Assembly (NCBI RefSeq): GCF_014207185.1
Contig: NZ_JACHCP010000010.1
Span: 1-64,000 of the forward strand
Source: Rhodanobacter sp. A1T4
GTDB taxonomy: Bacteria; Pseudomonadota; Gammaproteobacteria; Xanthomonadales; Rhodanobacteraceae
Length of the DNA: 64,000 nucleotides
Reading direction: 5' to 3'
Notes under the pieces: model-generated
What the model was told of the DNA's origin: nothing
Databases searched by the model: none
The model's input: the letters and a program-made list of their open reading frames with translations, nothing else
Made by a program: the position numbers and the translations under genes
In this document: positions 43,017 through 53,523 of the stretch, piece by piece
Layout of the letters: each line of letters starts with the position of its first letter
How positions within the stretch are numbered: the first letter of the stretch is position 1

Positions 43017-44951
43017 ATGAGCAGCAATCTGCAGATAACGCACGCGGTATCGCATGTCGATGGTCTGCTGCGGGAGCGGTTGGGCCGCGGCGAAGTGGCG
43101 CCACACGTCACCAAATCCTGGCAACGCTGCGTCGACGAATTTGGCACAGCACCGGACGCGGTACGCGATACGCCAGTGCTCAATGCTCAAGCCGTACGCG
43201 AACGGCAGCAGCAGTTCGGCGAACTGCTCAATGTGGCGCGCGCCGAGATGGAAAGTCTGTACGAGATGATCGCCGGTTCCGGCTACGCAGTCATTCTCAG
43301 CGATACCGAAAGCGTGATTCTCGGTGCCATTACCGACCCCAGCCTCACCCGCGAATTTCGCGACGCCGGCCTGCGCATCGGCGCTATATGGAGCGAACAG
43401 TACGAAGGCACCAACGGGCTGGGTACCTGCCTCGCCGAAGGTGTGCCGGTCACCGTATATCGGGACGAACATTTTCGCCGTTTCAATACCGGGCTGTCGT
43501 GCTCGGGCGCACCGGTGCTGGATGCGCAGGGCAAGGTGCTGGGCGTACTCGATGCCTCCACCGTCAACGCCGGCGATACGCGACTGATCCAGCGCCACAC
43601 GATGGCGCTGGTGAACATGTCGGCCAATCTGATTTCGCGCTGCCGCTTCATGCGCGAATGCGCCACCACCTGGGTACTGCGATTCCACAGCCGCCCGGAG
43701 TTCGTCGGCCTGCTGCACGAAGCACTGCTCGCTGTTGGCAGCGATGGCATCGTGCGCGCGGTCAACGACAGCGCGATGGCGCAGCTGGGCATGTCGCGCG
43801 CGCAGCTGGTCGGCAAATCGCTGACTTCGATTTTCCCCTTCGACTTCGAAACAGTGGAACGTCGCGCCGCCACGGATGCATCGCTGCTGTGGCCGGTACG
43901 CGATCTTGCTTACGGACGTCGATTCTTCGCACGCGTGCGCACGCCCACCGCGCAGTCCACCACCACCTCCCGCACACCGAAGAAAGAAATCAGCGGCGTG
44001 CAGACGACCACTCGGCAGCACGTGGTCGCCGATGCGCGGATGCAGCACAACATCCACTGCGGCCGCCACCTGTTCGGGCGCAAGGTGCCACTGCTGCTGC
44101 AGGGCGCAACCGGCACCGGCAAGGAGGCGTTCGCCAAGTCGCTGCATCTGGCCAGTGCGTGGGCGGAGCGCCCGTTCGTGGCCGTGAACTGCGCGGCGAT
44201 TCCCGAAGCACTGATCGAAAGCGAGCTGTTCGGCTATACCCGTGGCGCATTCACCGACGCTGCACGCGAAGGTCATCTGGGCAAGATCCGCCAATCCAGC
44301 GGCGGCACGCTGTTCCTCGATGAAATCGGTGACATGCCACTGCACATGCAGACGCGCTTGCTGCGCGTGCTGGAAGAACACGAAGTGGTGCCACTGGGTG
44401 GCGAACAGGCCGTGCCGGTGGATCTGCACATCATCAGCGCCACGCATCACGATCTGCTGCAAATGGTGCAGAACGGCGAATTTCGCGAGGATCTCTATTA
44501 TCGCCTCAATGGCATCACCCTGCAGTTGCCGACGCTGCGCGAGCGCACCGACAAGCGCGAGCTGATCGAGGCCCTGCTGGCCGATGACGATAACGACGAG
44601 CCGATCCCGGTGATCCACGACGATGCCATGCAGCGGCTGCTGGACTATCACTGGCCAGGCAATATCCGCCAGCTGCGCAACACATTGCGTACCGCGGCCG
44701 CGCTGTGCAGCGACAGCATGATCCGTGTGGGCAACCTGCCGCATGAAATCACCGATGGCAGTGCATCTCAAATCACAAGTCATGCAATCAAGGATGCAGC
44801 GGCACCGCTGCAATCCGCCGAACGCGATGCGCTGCTGCGCGAACTCGAACGCCTGCACTGGAATATCAGTCGCGCCGCGAGTGCGCTGGGCGTCAGTCGC
44901 AATACGCTTTACCGCAAGATGCGCAAGCACAATATCGCCCTGCCCGGGTGA
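43017..44951 (+). CDS. AcoR-like sigma-54-dependent activator (GAF-PAS-AAA+-Fis)
   Basis: Enhancer-binding protein of 644 aa. GAF domain at about 60-215 (EGTNGLGTCLAEGVPVTV), PAS-like at about 235-300, AAA+ at about 340-560 with Walker A GATGTGKE (about 361-368) and Walker B GGTLFLDEIGD, and a C-terminal Fis helix-turn-helix (NISRAASALGVSRNTLYRKM). AcoR-type regulators control alcohol/acetoin oxidation genes, and this one flanks the xoxF island, whose promoter has a -24/-12 element; it is the probable activator (inference). Odd point: the sigma-54 contact loop reads GAFTDA instead of GAFTGA. Confidence 0.93.
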   Translation: MSSNLQITHAVSHVDGLLRERLGRGEVAPHVTKSWQRCVDEFGTAPDAVRDTPVLNAQAVRERQQQFGELLNVARAEMESLYEMIAGSGYAVILSDTESVILGAITDPSLTREFRDAGLRIGAIWSEQYEGTNGLGTCLAEGVPVTVYRDEHFRRFNTGLSCSGAPVLDAQGKVLGVLDASTVNAGDTRLIQRHTMALVNMSANLISRCRFMRECATTWVLRFHSRPEFVGLLHEALLAVGSDGIVRAVNDSAMAQLGMSRAQLVGKSLTSIFPFDFETVERRAATDASLLWPVRDLAYGRRFFARVRTPTAQSTTTSRTPKKEISGVQTTTRQHVVADARMQHNIHCGRHLFGRKVPLLLQGATGTGKEAFAKSLHLASAWAERPFVAVNCAAIPEALIESELFGYTRGAFTDAAREGHLGKIRQSSGGTLFLDEIGDMPLHMQTRLLRVLEEHEVVPLGGEQAVPVDLHIISATHHDLLQMVQNGEFREDLYYRLNGITLQLPTLRERTDKRELIEALLADDDNDEPIPVIHDDAMQRLLDYHWPGNIRQLRNTLRTAAALCSDSMIRVGNLPHEITDGSASQITSHAIKDAAAPLQSAERDALLRELERLHWNISRAASALGVSRNTLYRKMRKHNIALPG

Positions 44952-47408
44952 TCAGAAGGTAACCCGCACACCACCGTAAACCGCCGTTGGTGCGGCCGGG
45001 CTGTAGAACCGATTGTCGACGCCCGGACCGTTGGTCACGCCGTCGCCCGGAACACCGGGGGCACCAATGCCGGTCGGGTCGCTGTAAATCCCGTATGTGG
45101 CGTATTTGGCATTGAAGATGTTGTCGATCGAACCGAATACCTCGACATTCCTGGCGACCTGATAACTGGTGTGCAGGTTCACGACGTGATAACCCGGCAT
45201 CTGCGGATTCTGGTTGGACTCATCGCCAAAATAAAACTGGCTGCTGACCACAATCATCGACGCGCCGAGCTTCCATTGCGGTGTAAAAGCGTAATCCACA
45301 CCGATTTTCACGCGATTCTTCGGTATGCCCGGCAAGCGGTCACCCGGTCGCACCTCGATATTGCCGTCCGCATCCTGGTAAGGGTTCGAGGGTGAGGGCA
45401 GTTGGATGGCCGATTGAAAGGTGGCGTAGATGTAGCTGTAGTTGACGTAAGCCGACCACCGATCGGTTTGATAATTGAAACCAGCCTCGAGACCTTCGCG
45501 CCGCGTCGAACCGATGTTCTGGTAGAAGCCACTGCTGACCGAGGTGGAAATGCCGTAGATGTCGTCGAACGAATTGGTTCGAAACGCGCCGAGGTTCCAC
45601 GAAATACCGTCACCGGCCGAGGACCCATCGGGAATCTTTCCGCGCAAACCGAGTTCCGCCGTATGCGCAACCACCTGCCGCAGGTTCGGCGGATCGCCCG
45701 CCAGATTCGACGGTAATAGACACGGTTTCGTCGGATCGGAGCATTCGATTTCGCTTGCGGTCGGCGTACGTGTATTGGTAGAGATGCCTGCATACGCGGT
45801 GAGCGTCGGTGTCAGCTTGTACGTGCCGCCGATGGCGGGATTGAAGTGGCTGAAGCGACTGTTGCCGGTGAGACTGGTACCACGCTGATCCTGCAGATCG
45901 GTGTGCGCTACGTCGTAGCGCCCGCTCGCAGTCAGTGCAAGGTCCGGCGTCACGTTGAAAGTATCGGTGACGTAACCGCCGGCTTCCCTGTTATTCGCGC
46001 CAAGAATCACCGGCACCGCACCGAAAGGTGAACTCTCCGGCGTGTCGACAATCAGGTCGGATGGCAGCACCGAAAGCTGCGCATTGATGACACCGATCTG
46101 CGCGCCCGAATAGAAATTCGTATGTGCGTAGTCGAACGTGGCGCCAACGGCGAACTGATTGTCGTGCCCGAAAATCGACTGATCGTTATTCGCCTGCAAG
46201 GTCGCACCGCGACCATAGGAATTGATCGTCTCGAAATCATTTTCGCCGATCGGAACTGCTCCGCCATCGGAGATATCCGGCAGGTTTTGCCCAGCCGCAT
46301 TAGTAACCGGCGTAAGTCCGTCGGACTGGCACAGGGAGCCCGAAGCAGCCGCACTGGTACAGGCGGTGTAATCCGTGGTGTTGCCATTGGCGACGCTCTG
46401 TGAGAACTGCCGGTAATACAGCACGCCCTGCACTGACCAGTTATCGGTCGCCTTGTAGGTACCGTTCAAGGCGACGAAATTCAGCTTGTTGTCGTTCGCC
46501 TGTGGGCCCGTGAAAACGAGTCTCCGACTGATCGCCAGTTCCTGCGCTGGCGCAGAGCCCTGACCGTCCAGTTGGTTCTCGGCATGCGTGTAACTGAGGT
46601 CGAGTGAGAGCCGGTCCGTGCGTGCGCTCAAGTCGGTATAGAACTGGCGCAGCGAGTCGGAGGAGAAGTCGCGCCAGCCGTCTTCGTCCAGCGTCTTGGC
46701 CGCAGCGTAGATGCCGAAGGTACCGTTGTTGGCGCCGTACTCCGCGGCCGCGGAACGCTGACCGAAGGAACCACCTGACAGCTCAAGCTCACCGCCGGTG
46801 TAGTTGAAGCCGTTTTTCATGTCGACCGAGATGGCCCCACCCAGCGCATTGAGCCCATAAACGGGGTTCGAGCTGACGACCTGTACGCGATTGATCGCCA
46901 TGTCGGGAAACAGATCCCAGTTGACCGTGTCGCCGAACGCCTCGTTGATACGCACGCCATTCTGGTAGACCGCCAGACCCTGGGGCGTGCCGAGCACCGG
47001 CGAAGCTTCGAAGCCGCGATACAGAATATCGGGTTGAAACGGGTCATCGAGATTGTCGTTGATGCTGATACTGCCCAGCTGCGCATTCAGCGCTTGCGTC
47101 ATGCTCGCAGAGCCATTCCGCGTGAGATCAGACGCCGACAGGCTTTGCACATTGCCCGGAACCTTGTCGGCATCCAGCACCGCTCCGCCCGGGACGGCGG
47201 TGGCTTGGACCACTACGGTCGCCAGCTGCTTGGCATTGACGGGCGTATTTTGCGTTGTTGCCTGTGGCGCTGGCGCAGCAGGAGAAACCTCGGCAGCGTT
47301 CGGGGCCTCCTGTGCATGCAGAAGCCCTGCACTGACGAGCGCAACGAACAGCAGTGCCCGAGGGAGAATGCACAAGCGACTCCATCCATCCATCTTGAAA
47401 TGATCCAT
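44952..47408 (-). CDS. TonB-dependent outer-membrane receptor, candidate lanthanide/metallophore importer
   Basis: Outer-membrane beta-barrel receptor. Signal segment (RALLFVALVSAGLLHAQ), Pro/Ala linker, TonB-box-like LATVVVQA, plug domain (NLDDPFQPDILYRGFEASPVLGTPQGLAVYQNGVRINE; GGAISVDMKNG) and a barrel ending in the aromatic terminus GGVRVTF. The frame opens at 47483; the ATG at 47408 or 47393 gives a better signal peptide. It sits inside the methanol island, and TonB receptors of the LutH kind accompany xoxF in other bacteria, so a lanthanide complex is the likely cargo; this rests on context only. It meets the sigma-54 activator tail to tail with no gap. Confidence 0.88.
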   Translation of the reverse strand: MDHFKMDGWSRLCILPRALLFVALVSAGLLHAQEAPNAAEVSPAAPAPQATTQNTPVNAKQLATVVVQATAVPGGAVLDADKVPGNVQSLSASDLTRNGSASMTQALNAQLGSISINDNLDDPFQPDILYRGFEASPVLGTPQGLAVYQNGVRINEAFGDTVNWDLFPDMAINRVQVVSSNPVYGLNALGGAISVDMKNGFNYTGGELELSGGSFGQRSAAAEYGANNGTFGIYAAAKTLDEDGWRDFSSDSLRQFYTDLSARTDRLSLDLSYTHAENQLDGQGSAPAQELAISRRLVFTGPQANDNKLNFVALNGTYKATDNWSVQGVLYYRQFSQSVANGNTTDYTACTSAAASGSLCQSDGLTPVTNAAGQNLPDISDGGAVPIGENDFETINSYGRGATLQANNDQSIFGHDNQFAVGATFDYAHTNFYSGAQIGVINAQLSVLPSDLIVDTPESSPFGAVPVILGANNREAGGYVTDTFNVTPDLALTASGRYDVAHTDLQDQRGTSLTGNSRFSHFNPAIGGTYKLTPTLTAYAGISTNTRTPTASEIECSDPTKPCLLPSNLAGDPPNLRQVVAHTAELGLRGKIPDGSSAGDGISWNLGAFRTNSFDDIYGISTSVSSGFYQNIGSTRREGLEAGFNYQTDRWSAYVNYSYIYATFQSAIQLPSPSNPYQDADGNIEVRPGDRLPGIPKNRVKIGVDYAFTPQWKLGASMIVVSSQFYFGDESNQNPQMPGYHVVNLHTSYQVARNVEVFGSIDNIFNAKYATYGIYSDPTGIGAPGVPGDGVTNGPGVDNRFYSPAAPTAVYGGVRVTF

Positions 47409-47589
47409 CGTGTCTGACACCCCGGCCGATCGATTTTCCCGGCAAATCCTTTCCGATAACGCGCAACGCAAAACCGCCATCATTCAAGCGCTAAAGCTAG
47501 AGCAGCGCAGTGTGCGCTGACTACGGGAAGAACTCCCGAATGCCGACCCGCTACCATGCGATGAGTCTCTGATCACGGGTGATCGCGGC

Positions 47590-49002
47590 ATGCATCTTTC
47601 ACGATTTCTGATGTGGCGTATCGCGGCTGTTTCCGTCGCCATCATGGCGTGCGCGCTGCTGCTGGCACTGTGGCAGGCACGACTCAACATTGCGCGCGAG
47701 GAACAGGGCGCCGCCGAAACGGCGCATCTGTTTGACCAGCTCGACGGCCTGGAAAGCGGGTCAGCCGGAGACATCCCCGCTCACCTTGACGCATTGCGCC
47801 AAATCAGCCGTGAGGGACGCCTGCGACATCTGCAACTGCGCCTGCAGGATATGCATGGCAACGACTTGCTGCCGGTCGTGCAACCAGTGCCAACCCTGCT
47901 GCACCGCGGCTTTGCATGGCTGCTACCACCAGCCTATGGCGGCGCAAAACCGAACACGCCGCAATGGAATCTGCAACGCGCTGATGGCCTGCGCTATCAC
48001 GTGACCCTGCTACTCGATCCTGGCAGCGAACGCAGCGAATCGCTGACCGATATCGCCGGCCTGCTTGGCATCCTGCTCGGCTATGGCGCGCTGACGCTGC
48101 TGGCTGTTTACGTCGCGCTGCGACTCGCACTGCGGCCGATGCGCAAGATCATTTACGCCATCGGCCAGTACCAGCGCGATCGCTACGACTACCGGCTGCC
48201 GCCACTACGCCTGCTCGAGCTGCACACGATCGCACAGGCACTCAACCACATGGCGCAGACGTTGGCGACCTCGCAGGAAGCGCGCCGTCGGCTCGATCTG
48301 CAACTACGCAGCATGCGCGAGGACGAACGCAGCAAGCTGGCGCGCGAGCTGCATGATGAACTCGGCCAGCGACTCACCGCGATGCGCGCCGATACGGCAT
48401 GGCTGATCCGCCGCAGTCTTGGCCAGCCGCCACTGCGCGATGTCGCCGAGGCGCTCGCTGACCACTGTGAGCAGGTACAACACGCGGTGCGCGACCTGCT
48501 GCAACGTCTGCACGCGCGCAAGCCGTATGAAGATGAGGATGAGCCACTGCCGTTGCATCGCCTGCTGCAGGAGCTTCTTGAAAGCTGGCGTGAACGACCC
48601 GATCAGCAGACGCGTTTCGTACTGGAAATCGACATCGACGAACATGCGATCGCGAGCGACGTTGCGTTGACCATTTACCGATTGACCCAGGAGGCTCTGA
48701 CCAATATCGCGCGCCATGCCCAGGCGACGCGCGTCGATATCCGGCTGGCGTTGCTTGAGGACGGCCGGCTTGAGTGGTCGGTCTGCGATGACGGCAACGG
48801 TCTGACCGATCCGGGGCCAGCAGCCTATCGAGGCAGTGGATTGGTAGGCATGCGGGAACGGGTATGGGCACTGCATGGCGAAATCGAGATGTTTGCCACC
48901 CATCCGGACAACACTCGGCAAGGCTTGTCCATACGAGCGCGATTGCCACTGCATGACATGTCAGTGGCGACATCCACAGAAGATCGACACGCCGAACCGT
49001 GA
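47590..49002 (+). CDS. sensor histidine kinase, NarX/UhpB-like (HisKA_3)
   Basis: Membrane kinase of 470 aa: TM1 (MWRIAAVSVAIMACALLLALW), a periplasmic sensor of about 120 residues, TM2 (about 155-180), HAMP, dimerisation box EDERSKLARELHDELGQRLTAMRAD with the phospho-acceptor His, and an HATPase domain (LTQEALTNIARHAQATRV, DDGNGL, GSGLVGMRERV). This class pairs with NarL-type regulators, and one is encoded convergently 58 bases away, so the two are almost certainly partners. Divergent from the TonB receptor (181 bases apart with the 47408 start). Confidence 0.93.
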   Translation: MHLSRFLMWRIAAVSVAIMACALLLALWQARLNIAREEQGAAETAHLFDQLDGLESGSAGDIPAHLDALRQISREGRLRHLQLRLQDMHGNDLLPVVQPVPTLLHRGFAWLLPPAYGGAKPNTPQWNLQRADGLRYHVTLLLDPGSERSESLTDIAGLLGILLGYGALTLLAVYVALRLALRPMRKIIYAIGQYQRDRYDYRLPPLRLLELHTIAQALNHMAQTLATSQEARRRLDLQLRSMREDERSKLARELHDELGQRLTAMRADTAWLIRRSLGQPPLRDVAEALADHCEQVQHAVRDLLQRLHARKPYEDEDEPLPLHRLLQELLESWRERPDQQTRFVLEIDIDEHAIASDVALTIYRLTQEALTNIARHAQATRVDIRLALLEDGRLEWSVCDDGNGLTDPGPAAYRGSGLVGMRERVWALHGEIEMFATHPDNTRQGLSIRARLPLHDMSVATSTEDRHAEP

Positions 49003-49060
49003 ACCACTTCCGCTCCTACCTTTACATTGGTAAACGGGCTGCATTTGCAAACGGAAGGCT

Positions 49061-49711
49061 TCAGGAAACCTGGGTAAGCAATCCACAGGTCTGCGCGTAA
49101 CGATACATTTCAAGCGCGCTATTCAAGCCGAGTTTGTGGCGAACGATGGTCTGATAGTTGGCGGCTGTCTTGATGCTAAGGCAGCGTTGACTGGCAATCT
49201 GTTCCACCGCCATGCCTTGGGCAAGCAGCAGAAAGACATCGAACTCCCGCGGCGAAAGTTGCTGATGTGGAAGATCGCCTTCACCTTTACGCATCGCCGC
49301 TGCAATGTCGGCAGAGAGCACCTGCTCACCGGCCGCGACTTGATGCACTGCGTCGATCAATGACTCCGGCGGGCTGCTCTTGGTCAGGTATCCGCTCGCG
49401 CCGGCCTTGAGCAGCTGCGCTGCCAAGGCCGGGCTGTCGTGCATGGTGAAGATCAACACACGCAATCGCGGAAGTCGCTGGTGCAATCGCTGCAAGGTCG
49501 CCAGACCACCCTGGCCTGGCATCGACAGATCAAGGATCAGCACATCCGCCGGATGTTCCACGAGCCACAGGTAGGCGCTTTCGCCATCGGCAAATTCGGC
49601 GATAACCTGCAGCCCCGGTTCCAGCTCCAGCAATCGCCGGTATCCGGCGCGCACGACGGCATGGTCGTCAGCAATGACGACCCTCAACATTGGCTTGATG
49701 CTGCTACCCAT
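49061..49711 (-). CDS. NarL/LuxR-type response regulator of the methanol island
   Basis: Receiver (MLRVVIADDHAVVRAGY; Asp in VLILDLSMPGQGG; Lys in YLTKSSPPE) plus a LuxR-type helix-turn-helix (LSPREFDVFLLLAQGMAVEQIASQRCLSIKTAANY). The ATG at 49711 has a GAGGTG site; a GTG at 49717 and ATG at 49690 are alternatives. It starts 9 bases after the Gfa-like gene, so it is the last gene of the xoxF-formaldehyde series, while its kinase is on the other strand. Confidence 0.93.
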   Translation of the reverse strand: MGSSIKPMLRVVIADDHAVVRAGYRRLLELEPGLQVIAEFADGESAYLWLVEHPADVLILDLSMPGQGGLATLQRLHQRLPRLRVLIFTMHDSPALAAQLLKAGASGYLTKSSPPESLIDAVHQVAAGEQVLSADIAAAMRKGEGDLPHQQLSPREFDVFLLLAQGMAVEQIASQRCLSIKTAANYQTIVRHKLGLNSALEMYRYAQTCGLLTQVS

Positions 49712-49720
49712 TGGCACACC

Positions 49721-50296
49721 TCAGCCGGCGTAGGCTGTACCTTTGGATTTGGCCACATGTGCCGCGATGACGTCCATCAATACCGGCGACAGGCAGTCAT
49801 ACGGTGGCAGGCCCAATTCGTTCAGGCGACCGCGTACGGCATCCATTTTCTTCGGATCGAAACCCTGCTCGATGATCGATGAGACGAACGCAGCGAAGAT
49901 CGGCGCCGACCAGCCCTCCTCGGACGACAGCTCGGTATGCACGAAGTCGAGGCCGTGGAATGGATGACCGGTGTCCTCGATGCGACCGATCATGTGCGTG
50001 CCACACACCTTGCAGGCGTGCCGCTGGATGGCGGCTTTCGGATCGACAATGGCGAGCTTGTCGCCATTCTCCTGCACGCTGACTTTGTCGCGCGCCACAA
50101 CAGCAATCTGCGCAAAGGTGGCGCCCTTTGGCTTCCAGCATTTGCTGCAACCGCAGACGTGATTGTGCGCAGTCTGTGCGCCGACCGTGACCTTGACCGG
50201 TTTGTCGCTGCACTTGCAGGTGAGCGTGCCACCGGCAAAGTTGCTCTTGCCCTGCTTGACGCCCTGATCGACGGCGGGATGAATGTGCGTTGTCAT
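49721..50296 (-). CDS. gfa: glutathione-dependent formaldehyde-activating enzyme (Gfa/CENP-V fold)
   Basis: Proposed to speed S-hydroxymethylglutathione formation from formaldehyde and glutathione, feeding the dehydrogenase encoded upstream; some members may only bind glutathione. 191 aa. The zinc ligands of the fold are visible as CKC (27/29), CGCSKC (48/50/53) and CKVC (about 95/98). ATG at 50296 with a GAGGAG site. Separated from the dehydrogenase gene by 260 bases with no recognised feature. Confidence 0.9.
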   Translation of the reverse strand: MTTHIHPAVDQGVKQGKSNFAGGTLTCKCSDKPVKVTVGAQTAHNHVCGCSKCWKPKGATFAQIAVVARDKVSVQENGDKLAIVDPKAAIQRHACKVCGTHMIGRIEDTGHPFHGLDFVHTELSSEEGWSAPIFAAFVSSIIEQGFDPKKMDAVRGRLNELGLPPYDCLSPVLMDVIAAHVAKSKGTAYAG

Positions 50297-50556
50297 GGTG
50301 TGTCTCCTCGAATGATGTCGCCAGATTTGAAGTGACCTGATTTATTTGAGCCAGCGGTGGTGCGGCTGACAGTTAATTGCCACCGGTGTATCCGATGCAA
50401 AAATCCTGCGGGCATTCCCGGCATCGATGCCATTGCGAATCGATTGCGTACAAATAAAAAGTTCATGACACCATCGCCACGCTGATGCGTGCGGCCCAGT
50501 ATCTGGCTGGCGCCGGCTTGCCAGGTTTCAAACACGGGCGCGAAGCGTGGCATTGC

Positions 50557-51714
<1,158 letters not shown>

Positions 51715-51736
51715 TTAGACGGCTAGACATCCATAA

Positions 51737-52513
51737 TCATCCCGATGGTGGACGACCTTCGGGAATCAAATTGAGCTGGCGTGCCTTGATGTAATCATAA
51801 ATTGCGTGAATGTCCTTCTCCTCGAAGAAGCCCGCCCATGACGGCATGCCTTTGTCCTGACGGCCCGCCATTGCGGTGCTCAGGAACTGCTCGTAAGTCA
51901 TGCCGTTGGCCATCGACTTGCGTAAGTCCGGTGCGTACTCGCCGCCGACCGCGTCGCCACCGTGGCAGCGGAAGCAGTAGGAGTTGTATTGCTCGTAGCC
52001 ATTGAAAACGGCGGGCGTTACGTTCTTCTGATCGGAACCGGTGAACACCGCCACATCGGTCTGCACGCTCTTGCCGAACGTGTCCCTGTAGGTGTGCATG
52101 GCAGCCGGAGCGGCTGCTTTTGTACCCCTACCAGTCGTGGCAGCAGCACTGCCGTTGAGCGACAGTATCCACTTCACCATCAGCGAGGCGTCTGCATCGC
52201 TGAGTTCCGGGTGCGCCGTCATCGGCACCTCACCCCAATTGCCGGCGCCGCCCATCTTTACCTTCTTCACCAGCGTGGCGACGATCGCATCACCCTGGCC
52301 TGCATAATGTTTGGCTACTTCGTCGTAGGCCGGGCCGACCAGTTTGTGATCGATGGCGTGACAGGAAAAGCAGTTGCTGGCACGAGCCTTGGTTTCGCCT
52401 TCCGACATCTTGGTATCGGCGGCTTGGCTTGCAGTAGCGTGCAATAAAAGCGGTGCGGCCACACCCAAAAAGAGGCCCAACATGGCCCGGGATGGCTTCA
52501 ACAGATGGGACAT
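51737..52513 (-). CDS. xoxG: two-haem cytochrome c, c551-like domain fused to XoxG-like domain
   Basis: Periplasmic electron acceptor expected for XoxF. Signal peptide to about residue 32. First haem site CFSCH (48-52) in a short cytochrome c551/c552-like domain (HKLVGPAYDEVAKHY; axial Met probably in VPMTAHPELSDADA). A Gly/Ala/Thr linker follows at about 122-138. Second haem site CFRCH (about 180-184) in GGDAVGGEYAPDLRKSM, the pattern of XoxG-type cytochromes. XoxG is usually a single-haem protein, so the added domain is unusual. The symbol is by context and the second domain. Confidence 0.85.
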   Translation of the reverse strand: MSHLLKPSRAMLGLFLGVAAPLLLHATASQAADTKMSEGETKARASNCFSCHAIDHKLVGPAYDEVAKHYAGQGDAIVATLVKKVKMGGAGNWGEVPMTAHPELSDADASLMVKWILSLNGSAAATTGRGTKAAAPAAMHTYRDTFGKSVQTDVAVFTGSDQKNVTPAVFNGYEQYNSYCFRCHGGDAVGGEYAPDLRKSMANGMTYEQFLSTAMAGRQDKGMPSWAGFFEEKDIHAIYDYIKARQLNLIPEGRPPSG

Positions 52514-52556
52514 TCGCGATTACTCCGTAAGAGGCTTTACGTCCAGGTAGCTGGCA

Positions 52557-53426
52557 TCACAAACCGGCGGTATCGCCTGGCGTGCCGGTCGTGCCTTCGC
52601 CGAAGATTTCCACGCCGTGCCGTTTCAGAATGGCGTGCAATTGCGGGCCGTTGTTCTTGATCAATGCATCCAGACGTCCCTTAAGCGCCTGGTCGTCCTT
52701 GCGCACAGCCATCGACATCGGGAACGAATACATTTCCGGCGAACCGGTGGCGCGCGTGTTTGGCAGAGCGCTGACGGTGAGGTCCGGAAAATCCTTGAGA
52801 TAGGCGCCGATCGCCGGCTGCCAGGTGATCATCACGTCGATGGTGCCGTTTTCGACATCCTCCAGCACGCTGCGCGGCGAGGTGCCGCTATCACCACCCA
52901 CGTCATAGGATTTGGCTGTAGAGACCATGCCACGGATCTGCAAGCCGTCCTCGACCGGCGTATCCGCCTCGAAGCCGATCTTGAGCTTGCGCAGGTCCGG
53001 CGAGTTGAGGCTATCCAGATCGTAGCCCTTGGCCTTCTTGGAAATGAAGACGTACGAGGACACGTAGTACGGGTCGGTGGTCAGCTCTTCCTGATTGCCG
53101 TATGGCATGTTCATCACGACGTCGCAATGACCACTGTCGAGATTGCGCGACAGATATTCGTCGAAGCCGCCGTGGCCGCGGGAATCCGCCCAGGTGTAGT
53201 CCACCGTTGCACCGAGTTTTTGCGCAACGAACTCGGCCACATCGTTCTCGAAACCGCTGCCGTCACGATTCGAGTAGGGCAGGTAATTGGGGTCGGCACA
53301 CACCTTGAGCTTGCCACCGCTCGGCGTATCCGCAGCATGCGCGGCTGGCGCCGCCGTGGTGCACATCAGTGCGCCCATGACAAACATCATCATGGGGGTC
53401 TTGATCATTACGTCGCTGATTTTCAT
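52557..53426 (-). CDS. xoxJ: XoxJ-like periplasmic substrate-binding protein
   Basis: Solute-binding (SBP_bac_3) fold protein of 289 aa with signal peptide (to AAHA). The core motifs KVCADPNYLPYSNRDGSGFENDVAEFVAQKLG and HCDVVMNMPYGNQEELTTDPYYVSSYVF are those of quinoprotein-associated XoxJ/MxaJ proteins. XoxJ is thought to help make active XoxF instead of transporting a solute. It lies directly between xoxF and the cytochrome gene, the usual xoxFJG set. Confidence 0.92.
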   Translation of the reverse strand: MKISDVMIKTPMMMFVMGALMCTTAAPAAHAADTPSGGKLKVCADPNYLPYSNRDGSGFENDVAEFVAQKLGATVDYTWADSRGHGGFDEYLSRNLDSGHCDVVMNMPYGNQEELTTDPYYVSSYVFISKKAKGYDLDSLNSPDLRKLKIGFEADTPVEDGLQIRGMVSTAKSYDVGGDSGTSPRSVLEDVENGTIDVMITWQPAIGAYLKDFPDLTVSALPNTRATGSPEMYSFPMSMAVRKDDQALKGRLDALIKNNGPQLHAILKRHGVEIFGEGTTGTPGDTAGL

Positions 53427-53523
53427 GAAGCTCTCCGCGCACTGCCGCTATAAATAAAACCCTGAAAAGAAAAGTCATTGGCGCGATGCCCCTGTCGAGA
53501 CATCGCGTCAACGTGACCTGTGA

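Noticed and set aside
42945..44930. A 661-codon minus-strand open frame opposite the sigma-54 activator
   Set aside because: Composition is His/Arg/Gln-heavy with no domain; the plus strand encodes a complete GAF-PAS-AAA+-Fis protein, so this is a GC-rich shadow.
53479..53510. Hairpin GCGATG/CATCGC between xoxF and xoxJ as a terminator
   Set aside because: Short, large loop and no T tract; at most an intra-operon processing or attenuation structure.
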